Below are positions 10,116 through 20,358 of a DNA stretch of 64,000 nucleotides, in pieces. Made by a program: the position numbers and the translations under genes. This DNA is from Thermoplasmata archaeon (GTDB lineage: Archaea > Thermoplasmatota > Thermoplasmata > Thermoplasmatales > Thermoplasmataceae): NCBI GenBank assembly GCA_021806235.1, contig JAJZXU010000027.1:1-64000 (forward strand). The letters are read 5' to 3'. How positions within the stretch are numbered: position 1 is the first letter of the stretch; every line of letters begins with the position of its first letter. The notes under the pieces are model-generated. The model made no database searches. It saw only the letters and a list, made by a program, of their open reading frames with translations, and was not told the DNA's origin.

Positions 10116-11462
10116 ATGCAATATAAAATGGAAATTTATTATAAAAATGGTACTATTATATCTGATTCAGGCGATAATAATTTATTACAGTACGATGAAA
10201 GAATAAAGGCGTACAGGGCACCTGCATATAAGTATCCGTTTATAATAAAAAAATTTAAGGATATAAAGGATAATGTTTTCAATGAAAAAAAACTGGATAT
10301 AAGTTCAAACATCGAACTGAGGCCATATCAGAAAAAATCTCTTGAATTATGGAGTAAAAACGATTATTCCGGGACAGTAGTGCTGCCAACAGCAGCTGGT
10401 AAAACAATTTTAGGTATATATGCAATAACCATGTTAAAGGTATCAACAATAGTAATAGCCCCAACGATAGAATTAATTATACAGTGGAGGGACAAATTAA
10501 GGAATTTATTAAATGTAGATATAGGGCAAATTGGTGGTGGGGAAAAGGAAATTAGGGATATTACGGTTTCAACCTATGATTCGGCATATTTAATGGCAGA
10601 TCGCCTTGGCAATAAATTCAAATTTATTATAGCAGATGAGATACATCACATGTCATCTGAAAGTTATATGCAGATAGCAAAAATGTACGCTTCACCATAT
10701 AGATTGGGTCTAACTGCAACATATGAAAGAACAGATAAAATGCAGGAAATTCTTGAAAACTATATGGGAGGTAAAGTTTTTGAACTGGGCTATGAGGAAT
10801 TAAATGATTATATATCAAATTATAAAATCGTTAGAATTCCTGTGGAATTAAGTGAGGAAGATGAAAAGGAATATGAAAAAAACCATCAAATATTTATTTC
10901 CTACCTGAGGAGCAGAAACATAAAATTAAATGGAAATATGGACTTTGAAAAGTTTATAATGACCTCGTGGAATCCTGAAGGGAAGGAAGCATTAATGGCA
11001 TGGAGAAAAGCAAGGTCAATAGCATTCAATGCGGATAAAAAGATTGAATATCTCAAATATTTACTAAGCAAACATGCGGGAGAAAAAACTATAGTATTTT
11101 CAGAGGATACAAACACAGCATATTTAATATCAAAGGAATTTTTAGTTCCGGCAATGACATATATGACCCCGGGAAGAGAACGGAAAAAATATCTGGAAAT
11201 GTTTAAAAATGGGGAAATAACAGTTTTAGCAACATCAAGAATTTTAGATGAGGGTGTGGATGTGCCCGATGCTTCCGTGGCAATAATAATGAGTGGTTCC
11301 GGGAGTACAAGGCAATTCAGGCAACGGCTGGGGAGAATATTGAGACCATCTGAGGGAAAATCAAGCTATTTATATGAACTGGTATCAGCAGGCACAGCAG
11401 AATATGGTACTTCAAGGAGGAGGAGAAAAGGTGTTCCCGTCGGGATTAATGATAACCCGTAA
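10116..11462 (+). CDS. XPB/Rad25-like DNA helicase
   Basis: LRPYQKKSLELW, LPTAAGKTILG, ADEIHHM, GLTATYER, RQRLGRILRP. Confidence 0.9.
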   Translation: MQYKMEIYYKNGTIISDSGDNNLLQYDERIKAYRAPAYKYPFIIKKFKDIKDNVFNEKKLDISSNIELRPYQKKSLELWSKNDYSGTVVLPTAAGKTILGIYAITMLKVSTIVIAPTIELIIQWRDKLRNLLNVDIGQIGGGEKEIRDITVSTYDSAYLMADRLGNKFKFIIADEIHHMSSESYMQIAKMYASPYRLGLTATYERTDKMQEILENYMGGKVFELGYEELNDYISNYKIVRIPVELSEEDEKEYEKNHQIFISYLRSRNIKLNGNMDFEKFIMTSWNPEGKEALMAWRKARSIAFNADKKIEYLKYLLSKHAGEKTIVFSEDTNTAYLISKEFLVPAMTYMTPGRERKKYLEMFKNGEITVLATSRILDEGVDVPDASVAIIMSGSGSTRQFRQRLGRILRPSEGKSSYLYELVSAGTAEYGTSRRRRKGVPVGINDNP

Positions 11463-12735
11463 AACAAAAACAGGTTTAATATTCCCCGTATTTTTATCCG
11501 AGGAAAACAATGATTATATACAGAGTGTATTCAATGTTTTCAATAACAACATAAATAATAAAAAGGAAAATATAGAAAAAGATTTGAAAGAACTGGAGAT
11601 AAAATCCTCAAACACAAAAATAATAAAGGCATTATCACTGGTTTTTTTCAGAAATTCGATTTTTGAGCCAGCAGTTGAAGTTAATGCAGAATCCCTAAGG
11701 GAAGATGTATTTAAGGCAGCAAGAATACCACCGATTGATAATGAGGATAAGGAAACAATATTAAAACCTGTGGAAGAAAAATATGATTTAAGTGTAAATG
11801 AAATAATTGATGGGTTGTATTCAGATAAGGATAGTGAATTGTTATTAAAAAAGATATATTCAAAGGATTTTAATGAAATAGCAAGGATTTATAATTTAGG
11901 GCAGATGGAAACAATTTTACTAAAATGTATGGAAATGACAGTAATTAATTCCTCTGACTGGAACTACACATTAAGGTCAATAAAGCGTCTTGGATTATTA
12001 TATAAAACTGTAATCAATGATAATAAACTTGAATCAATAAAGGTAACAGGACCCACAGCAATGTTTGAAAATACAGATAGATACGGTAACAGGTTTGCAT
12101 TTTTGATAGAGAAATTGTATACCTTAAATGAATGGAGTATAGAGGCCGATATAAAAATAAAAGATAAATATAAAGACACAACAAAAATTTACAAATTAAA
12201 ATTGAGTGATAACATATCATATTATTTACCCGAGAACCATTATAATGATGAAATAAAATACGATTTTATTAAAAAATCTGAACCGCTGGTAATAAATAAT
12301 AATGTTTATTTCCCGGACTATATAATGAATATAAATAATAAAAAAATTTACATAAACGTGTCAAACATAAAATATATAAAAGACGATGAAATTTTAAATA
12401 AAGAATTAAAAAAACATGTGGACTGGGAAACAATTTATATTATTAATGAAAAGGATAAAAAACCTAAAAATTATATATATTTTATAAATGATATTGATTT
12501 TATATCGCTAAAAAAAATAATGGAAGATAGATACAATACAGGGAACAACCTTAAAAAGGAACTGGATGATTCATCAATAGAGTCAATTAAAAAGGAACTG
12601 GAAAAACTTTACCCTGATACGGATAAAATGATAAATTATATAGAGTCACAGGGACTTGTTCCTGAAAGGTTATTACCTGCACTGGGTTATAAATTAAAAT
12701 GGAAAGGCCTTGATTTATTAATTGTAAAAAAATAA
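11449..12735 (+). CDS. Bax1-like (DUF790) XPB-binding nuclease; start chosen at 11449 rather than 11374
   Basis: Begins MITRKTKTGLIFPVFL; directly follows and overlaps XPB by 14 nt, as in archaeal XPB-Bax1 pairs. Confidence 0.75.
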   Translation: MITRKTKTGLIFPVFLSEENNDYIQSVFNVFNNNINNKKENIEKDLKELEIKSSNTKIIKALSLVFFRNSIFEPAVEVNAESLREDVFKAARIPPIDNEDKETILKPVEEKYDLSVNEIIDGLYSDKDSELLLKKIYSKDFNEIARIYNLGQMETILLKCMEMTVINSSDWNYTLRSIKRLGLLYKTVINDNKLESIKVTGPTAMFENTDRYGNRFAFLIEKLYTLNEWSIEADIKIKDKYKDTTKIYKLKLSDNISYYLPENHYNDEIKYDFIKKSEPLVINNNVYFPDYIMNINNKKIYINVSNIKYIKDDEILNKELKKHVDWETIYIINEKDKKPKNYIYFINDIDFISLKKIMEDRYNTGNNLKKELDDSSIESIKKELEKLYPDTDKMINYIESQGLVPERLLPALGYKLKWKGLDLLIVKK

Positions 12736-12756
12736 TTATAGATTTATTATAAAAAA

Positions 12757-13455
12757 TTATGTGGTAATGCTCGTTATTTTTATTTTCGGCGATGTAAAAT
12801 GATTTTTACCATTAACAAAATAAAAGTTATGATAATATCCATGCGTATGATCTACTATGAATATTTTATTTAATGTGAATTTCAGATAATATGAATAATT
12901 ATGTGGATTTTTAACACCATTCAGCCAGTTTGTCTCACTTATTATAAATGATAATGTATAAATATTATTGGATTTAACGGGTATGGATAGTGGAACTGAT
13001 TGATAATAGCTGGCATTTCCGCCATTTCTCAAAAATATACCATTGCCGTAGCCTAACCCACCCAGTGTAAAATTATCTTTCTGTGTGTAATTAATATTAA
13101 TACCTTCTGTATTATATGTTATATCTCTGGATAAAATTGCCGAGTATGTTACTACTGAGGTACCATTATAAATTCCTAAATTTTTTATCGTACTGTTCAC
13201 ATTATTTATTATACTACTGTTAACTAAAGTGTTAATATGCAATCTTCCGGTAGGTACATTTATTAAGGTCATGTTTATAATAAATAAATTCGTTTTATTG
13301 TTTGATAATATATTTGCATTGGTTTTATAATTTACATTTTTATTCACCAATACATCATTGTTCGGTATGTAAAAACTATATAACACAGCAGAAGAAATTA
13401 TTATTAACGAAATAACTGTTGCAACTAAAACTCTCTTGTTTAGCATTTTATCCAC
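12757..13455 (-). CDS. Predicted exported/membrane-anchored surface protein
   Basis: N-terminal signal anchor NKRVLVATVISLIIISSAVLYSF; Asn/Thr-rich ectodomain with many N-x-S/T. Confidence 0.6.
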   Translation of the reverse strand: MDKMLNKRVLVATVISLIIISSAVLYSFYIPNNDVLVNKNVNYKTNANILSNNKTNLFIINMTLINVPTGRLHINTLVNSSIINNVNSTIKNLGIYNGTSVVTYSAILSRDITYNTEGININYTQKDNFTLGGLGYGNGIFLRNGGNASYYQSVPLSIPVKSNNIYTLSFIISETNWLNGVKNPHNYSYYLKFTLNKIFIVDHTHGYYHNFYFVNGKNHFTSPKIKITSITT

Positions 13456-14375
13456 CTGAAAGCATACGCCATATTTTTAGAACTCCCAGAATTTAAAGCC
13501 TGAAATTTATATTTCCCTCCCGAATTTGTCGGTATTTTATATGTAAATGAGTTATAATGGTAACTGAATGTTCCCCAGCACCATGTACCCACTGTTGATA
13601 TTAAATTTAAAGTGCCGGGGAGAAAACAGGAAGTTCCGGATATTACTACCTGTACTCCGAAAGATATAACCTCCTCATGGATAGAACTTGTTGTAAACGA
13701 AACATATCCAGCTGCACCAGATAGTATTTCCATGTTTGGTGATTTGTCCTTCCATGTAGAGGGGTTAAATCCATTGCAGATGAAAACGGAATTATAGCCA
13801 TTTCTTGTAAATGAACTTGGCTCATAGCAATCGCTTTTGGATCCGGGTGCAAGTAAAGGTTGTGATACATATTTACTCGGTGGTGTTGTTATCTCTGCAA
13901 CATAGTTTGCAGGTTTAGGACCAGGGCATCCCCCTCCGGATGGTGAATATTTAAGAACCACTGGATAAATTGTCCATGTAGCCACCCCTACCCATGCAAC
14001 CGCTGATCCGTTTTTTATACCTGATAATTTAGTAGTTGACGTGGTTTTTGTACATGATGTGAAACCGGACATGTCATACTGTACCTTAAATGATTGACCG
14101 GAAGACGCACATGCACTGCCTTTATATGGTGAATTTAATAAAATTGTAGGCGTCCATAATTTAACACTCTTCACCGGGCTACCTAAGCCCCAATAATAGT
14201 GTCCATAAGGTCCCAGTTTATGTAAGTTTGTGTTATTAACACTGGCAGCAGGAGTTGATACAAATGGTTCACTACTACTAATACTGGTTTGGTAATTATA
14301 ATACACTAAACCGGAAAAGCCAATAGTTATCATTAGCGTGACAATTGATATCGCTATAATAATTTTTTTATCCAT
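13440..14375 (-). CDS. Predicted exported/membrane-anchored surface protein
   Basis: MDKKIIIAISIVTLMITIGFSGLVYYNY signal anchor; Cys-containing ectodomain. Confidence 0.6.
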   Translation of the reverse strand: MDKKIIIAISIVTLMITIGFSGLVYYNYQTSISSSEPFVSTPAASVNNTNLHKLGPYGHYYWGLGSPVKSVKLWTPTILLNSPYKGSACASSGQSFKVQYDMSGFTSCTKTTSTTKLSGIKNGSAVAWVGVATWTIYPVVLKYSPSGGGCPGPKPANYVAEITTPPSKYVSQPLLAPGSKSDCYEPSSFTRNGYNSVFICNGFNPSTWKDKSPNMEILSGAAGYVSFTTSSIHEEVISFGVQVVISGTSCFLPGTLNLISTVGTWCWGTFSYHYNSFTYKIPTNSGGKYKFQALNSGSSKNMAYAFRWIKC

Positions 14376-14384
14376 ATAAACGTT

Positions 14385-14435
14385 AATATATTATATATTA
14401 TATATTATATATTATATACATATATTTATAGAACA
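14385..14435 (-). promoter_or_regulatory. Promoter/leader with heptanucleotide ATATATT repeat and TGTTCTATAAA element
   Basis: TGTTCTATAAA (minus, 14425-14435) also upstream of 20359; about 4 tandem ATATATT units to the start codon. Confidence 0.5.
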
Positions 14436-14556
14436 CATTCCTATGTTAATACTAATAAATAATTTATCGATAAAATAAATTATGCAAAAACTAATATAAT
14501 GTCTAAGTCTCAACACGTTTTGAATTATGTAATGTATAACATTGGTTAAATATAAT

Positions 14557-14931
14557 TTAAATATAATTCCAGAGTGGATCCTGCCATAGATCGTATTCTT
14601 CAGTTACATCCCTTACATTTATTACTGTAAAATTTTTGTCCTCCATAGATTTTTTATATAAGTCCATTAGGGAATTAAAATCCATCTTCGATAATTCGTT
14701 AAATTTTTCCTTAATTTTCTTCTTTATTTCCGGATGTAAATCATTTACCTTTTTACCTCTGTATAAAACTCTGTAATACTTATCCTTATCCAGCGTAACA
14801 TGAAATATTCTCCACGATATATCCACATTCTCATTATTTTTAAAATAATTTCCCGTTAGATTTCCGAGAGCGGTTACAACCTCTGTATCTTTTTCATTAT
14901 TTAACTGGAATGCTATTTCTAAACCATTCAT
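14557..14931 (-). CDS. Hypothetical protein
   Basis: Intact ORF, charged, no recognised motif. Confidence 0.5.
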   Translation of the reverse strand: MNGLEIAFQLNNEKDTEVVTALGNLTGNYFKNNENVDISWRIFHVTLDKDKYYRVLYRGKKVNDLHPEIKKKIKEKFNELSKMDFNSLMDLYKKSMEDKNFTVINVRDVTEEYDLWQDPLWNYI

Positions 14932-14955
14932 GTATTTATATATAATTATACTTAA

Positions 14956-15411
14956 TTATTTTTTCTCTATTATTCTATCCCTTATTATATACCATGTACC
15001 AAGCGCTATTGTTCCCAATTTTCCATTATTATCATATAGCTTTGTTTCAATGATAACCGCCGTGCGACCCGGCTTTATAATATCTGTCACGATTTTAAAC
15101 GGACCTTTATGCATCGGGCTTAAAAAATTTATCTTTAATTCCTGTGTCACCTGGTCTATTCCATCATTTACAGTCATTGCTGTTAAACCACCCGCATAGT
15201 CAAGGGCAGCCATAATCATACCGCCATGCAGAACATTTCCTGCCCTTGTTATCCCCTCACTAAAAGGCAATGAAAACTCGCAGTGACCCTCTTCCATTTT
15301 TGTAATTTTTATATCTAAATATGCAACAACACTATCATTATTTCTGAAAAATTCATTAAGGTCATCAAGATTTTTTGCCATTTCCATTATTTTACCCACA
15401 CGATCTTCCAT
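14956..15411 (-). CDS. Hotdog-fold thioesterase (PaaI-like)
   Basis: NVLHGGMIMAALDYAGGLTAM active-site pattern. Confidence 0.85.
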   Translation of the reverse strand: MEDRVGKIMEMAKNLDDLNEFFRNNDSVVAYLDIKITKMEEGHCEFSLPFSEGITRAGNVLHGGMIMAALDYAGGLTAMTVNDGIDQVTQELKINFLSPMHKGPFKIVTDIIKPGRTAVIIETKLYDNNGKLGTIALGTWYIIRDRIIEKK

Positions 15412-15494
15412 CGTGAGTAATTACAACGTTACTTATAATTTTTTATTTATATTTTTCCACAAAAAAACTTTATAAATTGGAATGTTATATTATT

Positions 15495-15782
15495 TCTATG
15501 CCAATGTATGAAACTGGAAACAGTTTGGATGAAAAAACAAAGGATCTGTCCAGAGCAAGGCAGTCTTTGATAGAAGAAATGCAGGCAATAATGTTCTACG
15601 ACGAAAGGGCATATGCAACCACGGATAGTAATTTAAGAGCCGTTATAGAACATAACAGGGACGATGAAAAGGAGCATTTTTCATTACTGCTTGAATATTT
15701 GAGAAGAAACGACCCACAGCTTGACCGTGAGTTAAAGGAAATATTATTCTCAAAGAAAGAGTTGAAGGATCTGGGAGATTAA
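15495..15782 (+). CDS. Encapsulated-ferritin (EncFtn)-like ferritin-fold protein
   Basis: LSRARQSLIEEMQAIMFYDERA...LRAVIEHNRDDEKEHFSLLLEYLRRNDPQLDRELKEILF matches EncFtn pattern with E..EKEH metal site; start taken at MPMYETG. Confidence 0.75.
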   Translation, partial: SMPMYETGNSLDEKTKDLSRARQSLIEEMQAIMFYDERAYATTDSNLRAVIEHNRDDEKEHFSLLLEYLRRNDPQLDRELKEILFSKKELKDLGD

Positions 15783-15922
15783 GCAATATGCCTTTAATAT
15801 AAAATAATAAAATAAATTAATTTTTATTTTTGGTTTAGAAACACATTTTCTGTATGTTATTGAGTTGTTAGTTACAGGAATGTTTAGAAAGTATCAGATT
15901 AAAATTAAGGGAATTATCTTTA

Positions 15923-16095
15923 TGGTAAAACAATAAAAATCACTGATGATATTCTCAGAGGTCGTAGAATTCTTTACTGGTGTAAAAGCCGAAAGAAAAT
16001 GCCTAGAGGAAATTGCTGAACCATTATCTGCAGAGAAGGTAGTTTCAAAAAGTGTGGATGCGGACAAAGAGGTGGACAGAAAATTATATGATTAA
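15923..16095 (+). pseudogene. Possible degenerate VapB-type antitoxin
   Basis: MVK-IKITDDI-like start, frameshift, then SEVVEFFTGVKAERKCLEEIAEPLS...DRKLYD*. Confidence 0.35.
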
Positions 16096-16366
16096 AAAAT
16101 TATTAAAATTATTTTTCCCATACTATTTTCATTTTAGAGGGCAATATTTCAAGTTTATAATCCGGTTCAGAATCTTCCGTGTTTATCCAGGCAACTTATC
16201 CCCAATTCCCCATATTACCTGATATATGTAGAGTTTGGGGAAGTCGGATAATATTATATATAATATTTTAATACAGGAAGAGAAGATAGCCTCGTGAATA
16301 AATATATTGCTTAATATATAAATAAAACCATTATGATCGGGGGTATTTACGATAGGGTGAATCATA

Positions 16367-17158
16367 ATGGAAGCAAAATTAAAAAACGAATCCGTTAATA
16401 GGGTTATACTTGAAGCTGAACATATTGATTTCTCATATGATAATGGTTACAAAGTTTTTGAAAATATAAATATTGAAGCAGAGACAGGTAAATTTATTGC
16501 CATTATAGGGCCATCAGGTATCGGTAAATCCACCTTACTGAGAATTCTGGGTGGATTTTTAAAGCCAGATAGTGGTAAAATTAAATTGATGGGAAAACAA
16601 TTATACGAACCAACACCGGAGGTTGCACTGATCCATCAGTCAATTGTAACATTTCCCTGGATGACGGCTGAGGAAAATGTAATGTTGTCTATGAAAACAA
16701 AGAATATGTCACGCAATGAAATGGTTGAAAAGGCAAAGGTTTCACTGTCAAGGGTTGGACTGGAAGGTTTTGAAGATCTGTATCCGAAAGAAATGAGTGG
16801 TGGTATGAGACAGAGAGTGGCAATAGCAAGGGCCTTTGCGGCTAATCCCCATGTATTTCTGATGGATGAGCCCTTCGCACATCTTGATGAGTTAACCGCA
16901 GAGGGTCTCAGGCAGGATATATACAATATATTATTCAGCGGAGAAACACCATTAAAATCAGTTATAATGGTATCGCATAACCTTACCGAAGTTTTAGAGC
17001 TGGCGGATGAAATTTATATATTAAATAATATACCCGCATCAATAATAGGCAGGGTAGAGGTAACAATGCAGAGACCAAGAAACCCGAGAAGTGATGAATT
17101 TAATTCGAATCTTGATATGCTATATGGTTATCTAACACCACCGAGAAATAAGAGGTGA
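16367..17158 (+). CDS. ABC transporter ATPase (nitrate/sulfonate/taurine type)
   Basis: [47 protein letters not shown]. Confidence 0.93.
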   Translation: MEAKLKNESVNRVILEAEHIDFSYDNGYKVFENINIEAETGKFIAIIGPSGIGKSTLLRILGGFLKPDSGKIKLMGKQLYEPTPEVALIHQSIVTFPWMTAEENVMLSMKTKNMSRNEMVEKAKVSLSRVGLEGFEDLYPKEMSGGMRQRVAIARAFAANPHVFLMDEPFAHLDELTAEGLRQDIYNILFSGETPLKSVIMVSHNLTEVLELADEIYILNNIPASIIGRVEVTMQRPRNPRSDEFNSNLDMLYGYLTPPRNKR

Positions 17159-17162
17159 TAGG

Positions 17163-18785
17163 GTGAATGAACTACTTTTAATAATTCTTGGTGTTCTTGC
17201 AACTGCCATACAGGTTATTATACTGGTAATATTATCAATAATTAGCGGATGGTTCCTTGCATACGCATCAATAAAGTCAAAGATATTTGAAAATATATAT
17301 ATTATATTTATAGAAATATTTGAATCCGTTCCCGTTATAACATTTTTCCCGGTTGTACTTATAATATTTATAACAAGGATAGGCGGTCCTCTGGGAACCC
17401 AGCTTGCAACGGATTTCCTCGTTTTTACTGCAGTGGTATGGAATATATGGATGGGGGAATACCAGGCTTTTAAAACCGTTCCAAATGAAATGGTTGAGGT
17501 TACCCAGAATTCAAGATTTGGATTATTTTCAAAATTGAGATACCTGTATATACCCTTCTCCATTCCAAGGATAGCGGCAAATTTATTTCCCAGCGTCTCT
17601 GATGGATTTTTTTACATTACAGTAAGCGAGGTTTTCACTGTTGGCGTACATTCATACCAGACGTTCGGTGTAGGTTCTGTTCTGGATACCTTCGTTGCAG
17701 ATGCAAATTTGCATGCAGTATATTTAACACTGCTAATTCTTGGAATAGTTATAGTATGTGTAATATTAATACTGAGGGAATTCAGCAGATATGCTGTAAG
17801 CAAATATACCCTGGATACTGATGCACCGATTTTAAAAAGGGGCCGTTTAAATATTAAAGAAACAACAAGAATATTCGCAGCTATATCGAAAAATCCATTA
17901 AGCAGATTATCAAGGTACTATAAATATAGAGAAAATGAAAGGCATGAAGAAAAATACGAGAAAAAGGAAAAAAAGAAAAAATATTACAGATATGGATATG
18001 GGGCTATAGCCATATTATTACTTATATTAATTCTGTATGAAAGTGTATCACTGGTATTATCTGTAAAAATAGATGAATGGTATACATTATTTAATGGGAC
18101 TGGATATCTATTATACAGTTTAGGCTATGATTATTTAAGGGTTTTGACAATATTATTGATATCAATGGTTATAGCAATATTTTTAGGTTACTACCTGGCT
18201 GTGCACAAAAGGGCGGAATTTTTTGGAATACCCGTTATACAGGCATTGAGCTCCTATCCTGCTCCCATATATTTCCCGTTTTTATTCATATTAACTGAGC
18301 CATATATAATAGGTGTTTTTGGCGGTTTTACCAATGAATTATATGTACTATTTCTGGGTTTTGTAAGTACATTTTATTATGTTCTCTACGCGTTCTGGAT
18401 GGGCGTTAAGGCAATGCCTGGTGAGTACTGGGAAATAACAAAAAATCTAAAACTTGGATTTTTCAAAAAAATGAGGAAGGTTATACTGCCATCAACATTT
18501 CCCTATCTGATAAGTGGCATATCATCAACAATTAACAGTGCGTGGGGAGGGTTAATGATAGGTGAATACTGGCCTGATATATATGGAACACATAGCCTTG
18601 AAATACATACCGGATTAATGAAAACAATAGATCTTGCAACCGCAAATGGCAATATTGCACTGGCAGCGTGGGGATCACTGATATTTGGCATAATAGTTGC
18701 AGTATATTCGGTGGTGTTTACAAGAAGGATGATGGATGTCGCACAGGAAAAATATGTTGCAGAGGAGGGTGTATACTCTTCATAA
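17163..18785 (+). CDS. ABC transporter permease, duplicated (two permease domains)
   Basis: Two repeats of EAA-like loop: EMVEVTQNSRFGLFSKLRYLYIPFSIPRI and EYWEITKNLKLGFFKKMRKVILPSTFPYL. Confidence 0.88.
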   Translation: MNELLLIILGVLATAIQVIILVILSIISGWFLAYASIKSKIFENIYIIFIEIFESVPVITFFPVVLIIFITRIGGPLGTQLATDFLVFTAVVWNIWMGEYQAFKTVPNEMVEVTQNSRFGLFSKLRYLYIPFSIPRIAANLFPSVSDGFFYITVSEVFTVGVHSYQTFGVGSVLDTFVADANLHAVYLTLLILGIVIVCVILILREFSRYAVSKYTLDTDAPILKRGRLNIKETTRIFAAISKNPLSRLSRYYKYRENERHEEKYEKKEKKKKYYRYGYGAIAILLLILILYESVSLVLSVKIDEWYTLFNGTGYLLYSLGYDYLRVLTILLISMVIAIFLGYYLAVHKRAEFFGIPVIQALSSYPAPIYFPFLFILTEPYIIGVFGGFTNELYVLFLGFVSTFYYVLYAFWMGVKAMPGEYWEITKNLKLGFFKKMRKVILPSTFPYLISGISSTINSAWGGLMIGEYWPDIYGTHSLEIHTGLMKTIDLATANGNIALAAWGSLIFGIIVAVYSVVFTRRMMDVAQEKYVAEEGVYSS

Positions 18786-18846
18786 TTTTTACTTAAAACT
18801 TATTATTTAGCATTAATATTAATAACCTAAAAGTTATTATCCAATT

Positions 18847-19314
18847 ATGGATGTAATAGATCCAAACGCTAGAATAGCAGACCTTGTAGGTTTATTGTAT
18901 GTTTTAAGTAATATATTTGATGGCAAAACTGATTTATACAGATTGGAGAAAGAAATGGAAGTAGATATAGATGATTTAATGCCAATAGTTTATACGGCTT
19001 CAAATCTGGGACTGGTAAATGCTGAATCCGGTGATATATCAATAGCCGAAAAGGGTATAGAATACATAAAATCAGGGATGTTTCAGAGAAAAAATATAAT
19101 AAAAAGCTCATTAACAAAGATAGAGCCATTCAACACGGCGATATCCATGAATTCATTTTCCATAGATGATTTACTGGACAGGTTAAAGGAAAATGGTGTC
19201 CAGACATTCAACAATCCGGATGGAAGCCATGACCTTGAGGTAATTTTAATTGAATGGGGAATGTATTCAAAATTATTGAAAAAAACCGACGATGGCTTTG
19301 AGGTAATTTCATAA
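18847..19314 (+). CDS. Stand-alone AAA-associated C-terminal domain protein (AAA_assoc_C-like)
   Basis: DPNARIADLVGLLYVLSNIFDGKTDLYRLEKEMEVDIDDLMPIV resembles the C-terminal domain normally fused to such ABC ATPases. Confidence 0.7.
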   Translation: MDVIDPNARIADLVGLLYVLSNIFDGKTDLYRLEKEMEVDIDDLMPIVYTASNLGLVNAESGDISIAEKGIEYIKSGMFQRKNIIKSSLTKIEPFNTAISMNSFSIDDLLDRLKENGVQTFNNPDGSHDLEVILIEWGMYSKLLKKTDDGFEVIS

Positions 19315-20265
19315 CATTTCTGGAATCATCTTTGAAACCATTTTAACAAGGTTTTTTGCCGTTTCGGATATTTCAAAATCCGTTGCAAATGCATGTATCA
19401 TTCCCAGTGCACGTATCCCAATGGCGTTTACATTATCATTACGCAGTTTTTTATAAAGTGATTCCACCGGGTCACGCAGCGGATCATACTCATTGGCAAC
19501 AATTATAGTAGATGGCAAATTTTTAAAATTATCCGAAACTAAAGGTGAAAAATATGGATTAATTATATCTGAAAATTCATTTCTGTACTGTTCACCGAAA
19601 AACATAATATCCTTAGATGTTAATACATAGCCATCGGAGTATTCCAGAAATGATCTAGAAAAGTTATCCGGTGCCAGTGATGGGTACAGTAAAACCTGTA
19701 AATCCGGCAGGGGTAGATTCTCATCCCTTGATTTCAATGATAGAGTTATTGCGAGGTTAGCACCGGCGCTATCGCCGGCAACACATATTTTATCTTTAAT
19801 TTTAAATTCATTTTTATTATTATGTATATAATGGAATGTATCGAACGCATCGTTTAATGCCGCAGGAAATTTATTTTCCGGTGCCAGGCGGTAATTTACT
19901 GAAATAACCTTCATTTTTGATTCCCTTGCGATGAACCTGCAGAGATTATCATGTGTTTCTATATTTCCAAAAACAAAACCACCACCGTGATAATAAATTA
20001 TTGCTGAATCAGAATTATTATCATCGTATACCCGCGTAATAATATCCCTATCCTTCAGGTGTATTTTTACATCCTTCACATCATTAACCGGTATTCTTTT
20101 ACTCTGCATGCTTATCGAGTTTTCATCCATAAACTTCCTTAAAATTTTCGGATCCATCTTAGTTATATCTGCTGATTCCTTAGATAGTTCTATTAAACTT
20201 CTAAAATCTGGGTCTACCATAACTTTTAATGCTGAATGATATTTTAAACTATCGGATTGAAACAA
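19309..20265 (-). CDS. Alpha/beta hydrolase, HSL-type esterase
   Basis: YYHGGGFVFGNIETHD and GDSAGANLA. Confidence 0.92.
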   Translation of the reverse strand: MFQSDSLKYHSALKVMVDPDFRSLIELSKESADITKMDPKILRKFMDENSISMQSKRIPVNDVKDVKIHLKDRDIITRVYDDNNSDSAIIYYHGGGFVFGNIETHDNLCRFIARESKMKVISVNYRLAPENKFPAALNDAFDTFHYIHNNKNEFKIKDKICVAGDSAGANLAITLSLKSRDENLPLPDLQVLLYPSLAPDNFSRSFLEYSDGYVLTSKDIMFFGEQYRNEFSDIINPYFSPLVSDNFKNLPSTIIVANEYDPLRDPVESLYKKLRNDNVNAIGIRALGMIHAFATDFEISETAKNLVKMVSKMIPEML

Positions 20266-20309
20266 TTAGTATGATATCCCGAAATGAGTTTTATATAATA
20301 CAGCACACA

Positions 20310-20358
20310 TGTTCTATAAAAGCTTTTATATATTATTTATATATATATATATACATAT
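20310..20358 (+). promoter_or_regulatory. Promoter/leader with TGTTCTATAAA element and TA-repeat tract
   Basis: TGTTCTATAAA at 20310-20320 identical to that upstream of 14375; (TA)n to start codon. Confidence 0.5.

Noticed and set aside
11374-11448. Upstream start for the Bax1-like gene at 11374
   Set aside because: Would overlap the conserved XPB C-terminus by about 90 nt; MITRKTKTGL at 11449 is the better start.
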